From a virus: a stretch of DNA of 22,696 bases. The stretch lies in the IMG/VR virus record IMGVR_UViG_3300017752_002280, positions 1 to 22,696 of that record; one strand, given 5' to 3'. A program made the translations under genes and the position numbers. The notes under the pieces are model-generated. The model saw only the letters and a program-made list of their open reading frames with translations, did not search any database and was not told the DNA's origin. Of this stretch, positions 1-8,485 are shown one piece after another. Each line of letters begins with the position of its first letter. Position 1 is the stretch's first letter.

Positions 1-279
1 AATTTAATACAGACTAATTTTTATGAGAGACCATTTCAACCAGAATTAGGTTGTGGTATTAGAGAATTACTTTTTGAAAACTTTACACCAATGACTAAAG
101 TTTTTTTAGAAAGAAAAATAGAAGAAGTTTTAATTAACTATGAACCTAGAGTAGATTTGCAAAATGTTCAAGTTGATGATGACCAAGACGGCAATAGATT
201 AGTTGTTGATATATATTTTTATGTAGTAGGTGTACCAGGTCCACAACAAGTGCAAACATTTTTACAGAGAGTAAGATAA
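1..279 (+). CDS. gp25: gp25-like baseplate wedge subunit (5' end outside window)
   Basis: The frame is open from the first base, so the gene starts upstream; 92 C-terminal residues are visible. They begin with a stretch reading IQTNFYERPFQPELGCGIRE, followed by LLFENFTP, the typical core of the T4 gp25 / GPW_gp25 family, which resembles a phage lysozyme fold but acts structurally. The family is about 130 residues long, so roughly a third is missing. gp25 forms part of the baseplate wedge and helps trigger sheath assembly and contraction. The visible methionine at position 91 is internal to the conserved core and is not the start. The gp6 gene follows 3 bases after the stop, the usual order in marine T4-like phages. 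Identity is confident from motif and neighbour. Confidence 0.92.
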   Translation, partial: NLIQTNFYERPFQPELGCGIRELLFENFTPMTKVFLERKIEEVLINYEPRVDLQNVQVDDDQDGNRLVVDIYFYVVGVPGPQQVQTFLQRVR

Positions 280-282
280 TAG

Positions 283-2133
283 ATGTCAAATAAGTTAGTA
301 GTATCAGATTATGATTTTGAAGCAATCAAAAGTAATCTAAAAGGTTTTTTACAAGGACAAACCGAATTTCAAGATTACGATTTTGAAGGTAGTTCTTTAA
401 ATATTCTACTAGATGTTTTATCTTACAATACTCACTACATGGCTTATCTTGCCAACATGGCAACTAATGAAATTTATCTTGATAGTGCAGATATAAGAAA
501 TAATATTGTATCATTAGCAAAGATGATTGGTTATACACCATCATCACCAAAAGCACCACAAGCAAATATTGATATTATAATTAATAATGCTTCAGGCACA
601 AGTATTACAATGGCAAAAGGAACAGTCTTCACAACAAGTGTTGACGGGACTTCATATCAATACATAACAAATTCAGATTTTACAACTACACCAGTTGCAG
701 GTGTTTATAAATTTTCTAGTGTACCAATTTTAGAAGGTACTTTAGTTCAATTTAAATATACTTTTGATAGTACAGATTCAGACCAAAAGTTTATCTTACC
801 AAGTAATAAAGTTGATACATCTACTTTACAAGTAAGAGTTCAAAATAGTAGTGATGATACATCTATTGAAACATACGCATTAGCAGGTGGTTATAATAAT
901 GTAACAACAAATACTAAAGTTTATTTCTTACAAGAAGGCCGAGACGGCAGATATGAAATTTATTTTGGTGACGGTACAAATGGTAAATCACTAGAAGACG
1001 GAAATATAATTATTTTAGATTACATTGTAACAAATAAAGGAATATCAAACGGTGCAAGTTCTTTTCAATTACAAGGAACAATTGGTGGTTTTTCAGATGT
1101 TACAATTTCAACTGTATCAGCTTCACAAGGTGGTGTTGCAGGTGAAACAAATGATTCAATAAAATTAAATGCACCTTTACAATACGCAGCTCAAGACAGA
1201 GCAGTAACAACTACAGATTATGAAAGTTTAGTTAAATCAATTTATCCAAATGCATTATCAGTAAGTGCTTGGGGTGGTGAAGATGATGAAACACCAAGAT
1301 ATGGTATTGTGAAAATAGGTGTTAAAGCTGCTTCAGGTTCTACATTGACAGAAACTACAAAAGCAGATATAGTAAATAAATTAAAACCATACAATGTTGC
1401 TTCAGTTGTACCTCAAATTGTGGATCCAGAAATAACTTCGGTACTATTAACTTCAACAGTTAAATACAATACATCAGGAACAACAAAATCAAGTGATACA
1501 TTAAAATCAGAAATTATATCTTCATTGACAAATTATAATACAAATACTTTACAAAAATTTGATTCAATATATCGTCACTCAAAAGTAACAGGTTTAATTG
1601 ATGGTACTGATAATAGTATTCTATCAAATATTACAACTGTTAAAATAAGAAAAAGTTTTACACCTACAATAGCAGCCTCTAACAAATATGCTATTTACTT
1701 TAGAAATGCTTTATTCAATCCTCATGCAGGACATAATATGGCTGCCGGTGGTATTTTAAGTTCTACAGGTTTTAAAGTAACAGGTAGTGATAATGAAATG
1801 TTTTTTGATGATGACGGTAATGGTAATGTAAGAAGATATTTCTTATCATCTGGTATTAGAACATATGTAAATGATAGTCAAGGAACAATTAATTATTCAA
1901 CCGGAGAAATTATACTTAACTCTTTAAATGTTGCCTCAATATCTAATATCAGAGGTGTTACATCTACATTAATTGAGATAACAATAACTCCTTTATCAAA
2001 TGATATTGTACCTGTAAGAGACCAAATTGTAGAAATAGATATTGCAAATTCTAATATTACCGTAACAGCAGACACTTTTGTGGGAGGTTCAGCTGACGCT
2101 GGTGTGGGCTACACAACAACATCAAGCTACTAA
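283..2133 (+). CDS. gp6: gp6-like baseplate wedge protein (baseplate J family)
   Basis: This 616-residue protein is close in size to T4 gp6 (660 residues), which forms the inner ring of the baseplate wedge and dimerises to link wedges together. The N-terminus (residues about 1-90) has the SxYDFExIKxxLxxFL and YNTHYMAYLANMATNE pattern of marine gp6 proteins. The middle carries the baseplate-J signature: APLQYAAQDRAVTTTDYESL at about 297-316, then an AWGGEDDETPRYG segment at about 329-341. The C-terminal 200 residues look like a beta-rich domain with several FxDDDGNGxxRRY-type turns. It lies 3 bases after gp25 and 6 bases before the next gene, so it is probably co-translated with them. The ribosome-binding site is weak (a GAGAG about 12 bases upstream). 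It is soluble, with no signal peptide or membrane segment. The assignment is strong. Confidence 0.93.
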   Translation: MSNKLVVSDYDFEAIKSNLKGFLQGQTEFQDYDFEGSSLNILLDVLSYNTHYMAYLANMATNEIYLDSADIRNNIVSLAKMIGYTPSSPKAPQANIDIIINNASGTSITMAKGTVFTTSVDGTSYQYITNSDFTTTPVAGVYKFSSVPILEGTLVQFKYTFDSTDSDQKFILPSNKVDTSTLQVRVQNSSDDTSIETYALAGGYNNVTTNTKVYFLQEGRDGRYEIYFGDGTNGKSLEDGNIIILDYIVTNKGISNGASSFQLQGTIGGFSDVTISTVSASQGGVAGETNDSIKLNAPLQYAAQDRAVTTTDYESLVKSIYPNALSVSAWGGEDDETPRYGIVKIGVKAASGSTLTETTKADIVNKLKPYNVASVVPQIVDPEITSVLLTSTVKYNTSGTTKSSDTLKSEIISSLTNYNTNTLQKFDSIYRHSKVTGLIDGTDNSILSNITTVKIRKSFTPTIAASNKYAIYFRNALFNPHAGHNMAAGGILSSTGFKVTGSDNEMFFDDDGNGNVRRYFLSSGIRTYVNDSQGTINYSTGEIILNSLNVASISNIRGVTSTLIEITITPLSNDIVPVRDQIVEIDIANSNITVTADTFVGGSADAGVGYTTTSSY

Positions 2134-2139
2134 TGAGCA

Positions 2140-4764
2140 ATGGCAAAATTTAATGAAAAAATATCAACGATACTTAACAACCAATTACCAGAGTTTGTCG
2201 TTGCAGACCATCCTAAATTCGCAGAATTTCTAAAAGTCTATTATCAACTTTTAGAATCAGCAGAATTATCCGTTACAGCTATTGAGGGCACAGATGGTGT
2301 TTTACTTGAAACAGAAACAGGTCAAACAAACAATCTAGTTTTAAACTCTAGTCGTAAAGATACAGCAAGAACATTATTAGATGAAAATGATAAGATACTT
2401 TTAGAAGAATCTACTTACGGTAAATTCACTAGAGGTGAAACTATTACAGGTCAAACATCAAAAGCAACTGCTGTAGTATTAGTAGAAGATATTGCTAATA
2501 ATAGATTAATAATTTCAGCACAAGATAAATTTATTGATACAGAAATAGTTGTTGGTCAAAATTCAGGTGCTCAAGCCACAATTTCAAATTACAGACCTAA
2601 TCCAGTAAATAATATTTCAGACTTAATTAATTTTAGGGATCCTGATAAAGTTATTAATCACTTCTTAACAGAAATGAGAAATGAGTTTTTGGCAACATTG
2701 CCAGAAAACTTAGCGTTAGGTATTGATAAAAGAAAATTAATTAAAAATATTAAATCACTTTATAGGTCAAAAGGTTCAGTTCGTGGCCATGAAATGTTTT
2801 TTAGAGTTTTATTTGGTGAACAATCAGAAACATTTTATCCTAGAGAACAAATGCTTAAGGCTTCAGATGGTCAGTTTGACTCATTAAAAGTATTAAGGGT
2901 TATTGCAACAGTAGGTGACGCAACACTATTAATTGGTAGAACAATAACAGGTCAAACTTCAAACGCAACTGCTATTGTAGAAAATACTTCTACACTACAA
3001 ATTGGTGCTTCTACAGTTACACAATTAATTTTAAATGCTGATAGTATTCAAGGAACATTTTTAATTAATGAAGAAATACAAGGAACAACAGCCGATACAG
3101 ATGACTACTTTATTAAGGCAAGTATTACAGGTATACCTGGTACAAAAAATATTACAAATGATGGTTCATTAAATAAAACTACAGATACAATTAATGTAAT
3201 AGCTGGTGGTGAGGGTGCATTATTTCAAATTGAAGATATTGGACCTGGAAGTATTACAGAAATTATTTTAGATAATAAAGGTACAGGTTATGAGATAGGT
3301 GATAAACTAACATTTAATAATACAGGAACAAATGGTGGAAATGCAGCTGGATTTGTAAAACTTGTAAATGGTGGTATTGCAGACCAAGCAGGCAGTAGGG
3401 ATCCTGCTAACGGAACGGAAGACAGAATAGTTTTAGAAGGCGGTACAACTCAAGGTGACGCATATTCAGGTAATGTTATTGTTCAAGAAAAATTTACAGA
3501 CTTACAAACTATAGAAGAAATATTTTTAACAAATGGTGGTGGACAATATACATCATTACCTTCAGTATCAGTTACATCATCTACAGGTTCTAGTGCAATT
3601 GTAAAAGCATATGGTGATGAAATAGGAAAAATTGTAAAATTAAAAACTGCTGAATTAGGTAGAAGTTACGAAACAGCACCAACGCCTCCTGTTTTAGGTT
3701 TCTTTAATAACATGATTATAACAGGTATTGTTGGTTCTTATATTCAAAATGGTACAGTTACAGGTGGCACAAGTAATGCTACAGGTGTAATTGCAGAGTT
3801 TGATAATGATAAAGGTCTATTAAGAATTAAAAATGTAACAGGTACTTTTCAATTAAATGAAACTATTACATCTAATTCAGGTGGAACATCTAAACTTGCA
3901 AAATTAGATATTTCAACAGCTACAGTAAATGTTGTGTCTGTATCAGATACAGATGGTGTGTTTATTAGTGAAAAAGGTAAATTATCAGAAACAACAATGA
4001 GAGTACAAGATAGTTTATACTATCAAGATTATTCTTATGTAATTAAAGTAGGTCAATCTATCGCCAGATGGCGTGACGCATTTAAAAAGACTATGCACAC
4101 AGCAGGTTTTTATTTTACAGGTCAAGTAGATATTGAATCAAGAATAATAGTAACAGCAAAAGGTCCTGTTAAAGGTGTTACTTCAGGAGTTCTTGATAGT
4201 CCATTATTATCTCTTGTTAATACAATTTTCACAACTGTTTTTGGTAGAAGATTAGGAACAATTTCAGACGGAACATCTTTAAGACCTAAAGCAAATGTAG
4301 GTGGTAATGTTGATGTAAGTACGGATTACGAAGACCCATTTGCCGCTAATACTAGAGATTTGACAGTAACGAGAGAAAAAATATCAATAGATTATTTAAG
4401 TAGACCAAGGAATATTTTTACTGACGGTGCAGGAGTTGTACATGATATTAGAAGTGGTTATGCATACGGTGGACCTAGATTTAGTTCATTAAATAGATAT
4501 GTTAATAGTGCTTTTGGTCAAACAGCAGTCGGTTCTAATGCAAACTCATTTCAAAATTTAAGTAATATCAAAATACAAGGTACTAAAACAGCTCTTGATG
4601 GACAACAAACACCTATATTTTTATTTACTTCTAACGAAATAGGTAAGAAAATTAAGATGAATTATGCGTTTCCTTGTGAAATAGGAACAAACGCTGATTT
4701 ATTCAGTAACACATTAACTAGATTTGATAGTAACACAACTAAATTTGATAAAACAACATCATAA
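2140..4764 (+). CDS. Large baseplate wedge-associated structural protein, at the T4 gp7 position
   Basis: The 874-residue protein sits directly after gp6, where T4 has gp7. I see no clear gp7 motif, so position is the only link. It resembles structural proteins of marine T4-like phages by two conserved blocks: SLYRSKGSVRGHEMFFRVLF near residues 206-225, followed by YPREQMLKASDG, and QDYSYVIKVGQSIARWRDAF near 629-648, followed by HTAGFYFTGQVDI. Between them lies a beta-rich region with repeated small modules: GETITGQTSKATAVV (99-113), GRTITGQTSNATAIV (266-280), GTVTGGTSNATGVI (538-551) and NETITSNSGGTSKLA (573-587), plus GTGYEIGDKL (381-390). The start has no clear Shine-Dalgarno site and lies 6 bases after the gp6 stop, which suggests coupled translation. 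A late promoter follows the stop. A virion baseplate role is likely; the exact wedge position is inferred. Confidence 0.75.
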   Translation: MAKFNEKISTILNNQLPEFVVADHPKFAEFLKVYYQLLESAELSVTAIEGTDGVLLETETGQTNNLVLNSSRKDTARTLLDENDKILLEESTYGKFTRGETITGQTSKATAVVLVEDIANNRLIISAQDKFIDTEIVVGQNSGAQATISNYRPNPVNNISDLINFRDPDKVINHFLTEMRNEFLATLPENLALGIDKRKLIKNIKSLYRSKGSVRGHEMFFRVLFGEQSETFYPREQMLKASDGQFDSLKVLRVIATVGDATLLIGRTITGQTSNATAIVENTSTLQIGASTVTQLILNADSIQGTFLINEEIQGTTADTDDYFIKASITGIPGTKNITNDGSLNKTTDTINVIAGGEGALFQIEDIGPGSITEIILDNKGTGYEIGDKLTFNNTGTNGGNAAGFVKLVNGGIADQAGSRDPANGTEDRIVLEGGTTQGDAYSGNVIVQEKFTDLQTIEEIFLTNGGGQYTSLPSVSVTSSTGSSAIVKAYGDEIGKIVKLKTAELGRSYETAPTPPVLGFFNNMIITGIVGSYIQNGTVTGGTSNATGVIAEFDNDKGLLRIKNVTGTFQLNETITSNSGGTSKLAKLDISTATVNVVSVSDTDGVFISEKGKLSETTMRVQDSLYYQDYSYVIKVGQSIARWRDAFKKTMHTAGFYFTGQVDIESRIIVTAKGPVKGVTSGVLDSPLLSLVNTIFTTVFGRRLGTISDGTSLRPKANVGGNVDVSTDYEDPFAANTRDLTVTREKISIDYLSRPRNIFTDGAGVVHDIRSGYAYGGPRFSSLNRYVNSAFGQTAVGSNANSFQNLSNIKIQGTKTALDGQQTPIFLFTSNEIGKKIKMNYAFPCEIGTNADLFSNTLTRFDSNTTKFDKTTS

Positions 4765-4770
4765 AATGTT

Positions 4771-4778
4771 TATAAATA
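4771..4778 (+). promoter_or_regulatory. T4-type late promoter TATAAATA
   Basis: An exact TATAAATA octamer, the T4 late promoter consensus read with the gp55/gp33/gp45 system, lies in the 34-base gap between two structural genes, 20 bases before the ATG at 4799. Gaps are rare here, so the position supports a real promoter driving the 570-residue fibre gene and those after it. A transcript start about 10 bases downstream would leave a very short leader with a GAGAUAGAGG ribosome-binding region. Confidence 0.8.
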
Positions 4779-4798
4779 GTACAAAGAGATAGAGGCAA

Positions 4799-6511
4799 AT
4801 GACAAAACAAGTAATAAGTAGAGGTACTAACGCAAACGACGGAACAGGTGATAATCTCCGAGACGGTGCTAATAAGATAAACCTCAATTTTAACGAAATT
4901 TATACAGCATTAGGTAATGGTACAACACTTGATGGTACTATTAAAATTGCTGATGATTCATCTACGGTAGCAACAATTTCTGCCAATGGTGAAACATTAA
5001 AAATTTTAGGTGGTAGTGCTATCACTAGTGTGTTATCAGGTAACACATTAACCATTTCTGCTGACGCTTCATCTCTATTGACTGCTACAGGTGCGGCTAC
5101 TTTAACAAACAAAACAATTAATTTAAGTAACAATAATACACTTTCAGCTACATTTGCTGAAATTAACACAGCAATTTCAGACGCAACTTTAGTTGACACA
5201 GCGGCTTCTCAAACACTTACAAATAAAACATTAAGTGCTGATAATAATACTATTTCAGGTATTGCAGCTTCAAGTTTTGTATTGTCAAATGGTTCAGGAA
5301 ATTTAGATGGTTCTGCTTCAGCAAAAGCAATACCAACAGGTGCAGTTGTAGGTTCAAGTGATACACAAACACTTACAAATAAAACTATTAGTGGTGCAGA
5401 TAACACAATTACAAATATTCCATCTGCTAATGTTACAGGTGTATTTGATAATACATCTTCAGGTTCAAAAATTAGATTTAACTTTGCCGGTACAGGTGCG
5501 TTTCCAAGTGAAACAACTTACGAAGGTATGTTTGCATATGACACAACAGGCAATCAAGCTTATGTTGCAGACGCAGGTGGTTGGACAAAACTTATAAATG
5601 AAAATGCTTCAGTAGGTGATTTATCAAATGTTAATATAACAAGTGTTGCAGACGGTCAAGCATTAATATGGAGTTCAGCACAAGGTAGATTTAATCCAGG
5701 TACTGCTGGTACATCATTAACTGTACAAGAAGAAGGTTCAGCATTATCAACTGCCGCTGATACATTAAACTTTGTTGGTACTGGTGTAACTGCTTCAGGA
5801 ACAGGTTCAACAAAAACTATTACTATTGCAGCTGGTCATACAGCAGGTAATGATTTAGAGATGAATAATACTCCTTTGAGAGACGCAAAATATATTTCTC
5901 ACCGTTCACCAGATTCTACAATTACACAAATTATAACAGTTACAGTTGCAGCTAAAACAAGTGAACACAGCGAGTATGGTACAGGTTCGTCAAATGGTTA
6001 TGTTATTGATGGCGACCAATCTCCACAGGTAACTTTATCAAAAGGTGTTTATAAGTTTGACCAAGCAGACGCTTCAAACTCAACACACCCATTAAAATTT
6101 TATTACGATAGAGATAAAAATAGAGAGTATTCAACAGGTGTTGTCGTAACTGGTACTGCTGGTTCAGCAGGTGCTAATACAACAATTACGATAGATGACC
6201 AGACGCCTACACCATTGTATTATCAATGTACTGCTCATTCTTATATGGGTCATCAAATAGATATTCCGACTGGTCAACAAAAAAGATTAAATATAACATC
6301 AGCAACAGCAACAGGTGATGTGGCTGGAGGAGCAAACTCTGGTAAATCTTTTACAATTTTAGCAAATATGGGTGTTAATGATATATTAGTTTTTGTAAAC
6401 GGTATTTGTATGGTACCAACAGATGACTATACTGTTTCTGGAACAACATTAACTTTTGACACGGCGCCGGCTACGGGAGCAGAAATTCAATTTAGGTACT
6501 TAGGAGCATAA
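4799..6511 (+). CDS. Tail-fibre-like structural protein with possible cupredoxin-like domain
   Basis: This is a 570-residue modular protein. Residues 1-40 hold the GTNANDGTGDNLRDGANKIN and NFNEIYTALG pattern typical of N-terminal attachment domains of marine phage fibres. A TLTNKT motif repeats three times (101-106, 139-144, 191-196), as in fibre shaft regions. Residues about 415-490 contain His430 in THPLKFYYD and then YYQCTAHSYMGH with Cys477, His480 and Met483, an order of ligands like blue-copper cupredoxins. The last 70 residues (VNDILVFVNGICMVPTDDYT, then a beta-rich end) match a C-terminal domain common in phage fibres. It has its own late promoter upstream and is followed after 1 base by a C1q-like gene, so the pair may form an adhesin and its partner. 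The role in adsorption is inferred; metal binding is untested. Confidence 0.75.
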   Translation: MTKQVISRGTNANDGTGDNLRDGANKINLNFNEIYTALGNGTTLDGTIKIADDSSTVATISANGETLKILGGSAITSVLSGNTLTISADASSLLTATGAATLTNKTINLSNNNTLSATFAEINTAISDATLVDTAASQTLTNKTLSADNNTISGIAASSFVLSNGSGNLDGSASAKAIPTGAVVGSSDTQTLTNKTISGADNTITNIPSANVTGVFDNTSSGSKIRFNFAGTGAFPSETTYEGMFAYDTTGNQAYVADAGGWTKLINENASVGDLSNVNITSVADGQALIWSSAQGRFNPGTAGTSLTVQEEGSALSTAADTLNFVGTGVTASGTGSTKTITIAAGHTAGNDLEMNNTPLRDAKYISHRSPDSTITQIITVTVAAKTSEHSEYGTGSSNGYVIDGDQSPQVTLSKGVYKFDQADASNSTHPLKFYYDRDKNREYSTGVVVTGTAGSAGANTTITIDDQTPTPLYYQCTAHSYMGHQIDIPTGQQKRLNITSATATGDVAGGANSGKSFTILANMGVNDILVFVNGICMVPTDDYTVSGTTLTFDTAPATGAEIQFRYLGA

Positions 6512-6512
6512 T

Positions 6513-6962
6513 ATGGGAGCAAAAACAAGAGCAATGTCAATTGGTGTATGTTCGTTTTATGCAACGCCATCAGCTAATCAAACAATTCCAAATACAACAC
6601 ATACAAAAGTAACTATGGATACAGAAGTGTTAGATACTCATGGAGCTTATGATACCTCAACAAGTCAATTTACGGTACCGGCAGGTATGGGTGGATTATA
6701 TGAGTTTTCATATAACGCAAGAATACCTTTGACTAATGGTGAGGAAATGGTTATGGCATTGTATGTTGATGGTGCAAATGTTCCTGCTTCCAACACACAA
6801 ATGTATCCAGGTGCTAATGGTTCGTATTATCACGCCTCTACTACTATGGCCAATTTAACAGCAGGACAGACAGCAGAATTTAGAATATATTTAACATCCA
6901 CTGGAACGAGAACAACAAATAATCTTTATTGTTTTTTCTCTGGTAACAGAATAAACGGATAA
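6513..6962 (+). CDS. C1q/TNF-like fold virion protein, possible adhesin
   Basis: The 149-residue product looks like a single jelly-roll domain of the C1q type. The core segment TSQFTVPAGMGGLYEFSYNA matches the C1q pattern (a FTVPxxGxYxFS strand pair), with a typical strand near LTAGQTAEFRIYL and a final LYCFFSGNRING close to the usual FSGxxL end. C1q-like domains form trimers and occur at fibre tips and as capsid decorations in phages, where they bind ligands or stabilise the fibre. A good ribosome-binding site (TAGGAG at 6501-6506) overlaps the end of the previous gene, and the start is 1 base after that stop. There is no collagen-like stalk, so it would have to attach to another fibre protein, most simply the 570-residue neighbour. 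The fold call is moderate and the adhesin role is inferred. Confidence 0.65.
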   Translation: MGAKTRAMSIGVCSFYATPSANQTIPNTTHTKVTMDTEVLDTHGAYDTSTSQFTVPAGMGGLYEFSYNARIPLTNGEEMVMALYVDGANVPASNTQMYPGANGSYYHASTTMANLTAGQTAEFRIYLTSTGTRTTNNLYCFFSGNRING

Positions 6963-6979
6963 ACCATTATGAAAACTTG

Positions 6980-6987
6980 TATAAATA
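6980..6987 (+). promoter_or_regulatory. T4-type late promoter TATAAATA before gp8
   Basis: A second exact TATAAATA octamer lies in the 50-base intergenic gap, 25 bases before the gp8 ATG at 7013. A purine-rich AAGGAAG ribosome-binding site follows at 6996-7002. These two promoters are the only exact late octamers I found in gaps on the + strand, and they mark the two largest gaps in the structural module. Confidence 0.8.
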
Positions 6988-7012
6988 TTGAATAAGGAAG
7001 AAATAAAAAGAT

Positions 7013-8476
7013 ATGCCAGCAATAATAACAGACAGATTTAGAATTCACAATAGTGAACAGTTTTCAGAGGCTTTTTCTGAAGCTTCAGGTAATACATTTT
7101 ATCTAGGTATAGGAAGACCTCAACCATTTGCTACATCTACAAGAGCAGACGGAAGAACAAACAACGAGGGAACAGACGCTGCTCCAATTACACCAGCAGA
7201 TAATGTTAATGCACAATCATTCCCTTATGACGATTTATTGGCGGCTAAAAAAATTACTCAAACAGATATTACTTTTGCAGTACCAAGAAGAAACTGGACT
7301 ACAGGAACAACATACGATATTTACAGACATGATTACGGCGACTATCAAACTGGTAATACAACTGCTATTGCAGCTAATGGTGGTGCGTCAACTTTACATG
7401 ACTCAGCATTTTATGTATTAACTACAGAAAGAAATGTTTACAAATGTTTAGATAATAATAATAACGCAGCTTCAACAGTAGAACCAACAACTACTCCACC
7501 TTCAACTATTATTTCAACTGCTGATGGTTATAGATGGAAATACATGTACACTTTGACTGCTTCACAACAAGCAAACTTTTTATCTACAGATTTTATGGCA
7601 GTTGCTACAAATTCAGATGTTTCATCAAACGCTGTTGATGGTGCAATTAATATTGTAAAAATTAAAACTGCTGGTTCAGGTGGTGCTGAAGGCACACATA
7701 CAGGTATCGCAATGAGAGGTGACGGTTCAAACGGAACAGTTTCAGTTACAGTTACTTCAGGTGCAGTTACAGCAGTTACAGTTACAAACAAAGGAACAGG
7801 TTACACTTACGCAACAATTTCAAATGCACAAATCGTAGCCGCTGGTGCAACAAACCTTGTTGGTGCAGAATTAGATTGTATTATTGAACCAAAAGGTGGT
7901 CACGGATTTAACGCAGTAGAAGAATTAGGTGGTTTTTATGTAATGATGAATACATCACTTGAAGGAACAGAAAGTTCAAACACAGGTGACTTTACAGTTG
8001 CAAACGACTTTAGAAAAATTACTTTAATTAGGGATCCAAATTCAGGTGGTTCAGCTTCTACAACAACAACTTTAAGAGGTACAAAAGCAATTAATCTTTC
8101 AGGTGTTTCAGGAACATTTACAGTTGATGAAGAAATCAACCAAGCCTCTACAGGTGCAGTTGGTAAAGTTGTAGAATGGGATTCAGTAAACAGTATTTTA
8201 TATTACATACAAACTAGACATAATGATGAGGGTGTTGACGCAAACGGAAACCTAACAGCATTTAGTGGACAGAATGTAGTTACAGGACAAACTTCAAGTG
8301 CAAACGGAACACCAACTACATCAACTAGTACAATTAACAGTCAGTCTTTTACAAGTGGTTATTCTAATCCTGAAATTGACGCTGACTCTGGTGATATTCT
8401 TTACATTGAGAACAGAGCGCCTATTACAAGAGCTGCTGACCAAACAGAGAATATAAAACTGGTAATAGAATTTTAG
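7013..8476 (+). CDS. gp8: gp8-like baseplate wedge protein
   Basis: The 487-residue protein starts MPAIITDRFRIHNSEQFSEA and continues with a FYLGIGRPQPF segment, the opening typical of marine T4-like gp8 proteins. It also has the NVYKCLDNN and DGYRWKYMYTL blocks (about 143-187) that are characteristic of the family. gp8 forms part of the baseplate wedge next to gp7 and gp6. T4 gp8 has 334 residues; the extra length here is mainly a beta-rich insertion after residue 200. That insertion holds a GTGYTYATI motif near 263 and, near 370-430, EEINQASTGAVGKVV and VTGQTSSANG modules like those in the 874- and 2045-residue proteins. Late promoter and ribosome-binding site lie just upstream. The stop TAG overlaps the AGGAG ribosome-binding site of the next gene, so the two are coupled. 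The call is strong. Confidence 0.88.
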   Translation: MPAIITDRFRIHNSEQFSEAFSEASGNTFYLGIGRPQPFATSTRADGRTNNEGTDAAPITPADNVNAQSFPYDDLLAAKKITQTDITFAVPRRNWTTGTTYDIYRHDYGDYQTGNTTAIAANGGASTLHDSAFYVLTTERNVYKCLDNNNNAASTVEPTTTPPSTIISTADGYRWKYMYTLTASQQANFLSTDFMAVATNSDVSSNAVDGAINIVKIKTAGSGGAEGTHTGIAMRGDGSNGTVSVTVTSGAVTAVTVTNKGTGYTYATISNAQIVAAGATNLVGAELDCIIEPKGGHGFNAVEELGGFYVMMNTSLEGTESSNTGDFTVANDFRKITLIRDPNSGGSASTTTTLRGTKAINLSGVSGTFTVDEEINQASTGAVGKVVEWDSVNSILYYIQTRHNDEGVDANGNLTAFSGQNVVTGQTSSANGTPTTSTSTINSQSFTSGYSNPEIDADSGDILYIENRAPITRAADQTENIKLVIEF

Positions 8477-8485
8477 GAGAGTTAA

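Noticed and set aside
704-712. TATAAATT-like octamer inside gp6, with similar ones near 5594, 8697 and 17393
   Set aside because: They differ from TATAAATA at the last base, lie inside coding sequence and are expected by chance in AT-rich DNA.
5100-5400. Repeated ACTTACAAATAAAACA-like DNA stretches as a possible repeat array
   Set aside because: They are in-frame codons for the TLTNKT fibre motif within a coding gene, without regular spacers; not a CRISPR array.
7128-7421. 97-codon + strand frame inside gp8
   Set aside because: It is an alternate frame of gp8, rich in Gln, Leu and His from shifted ACA/CAA codons. The frames at 5358 and 13626 have the same character.
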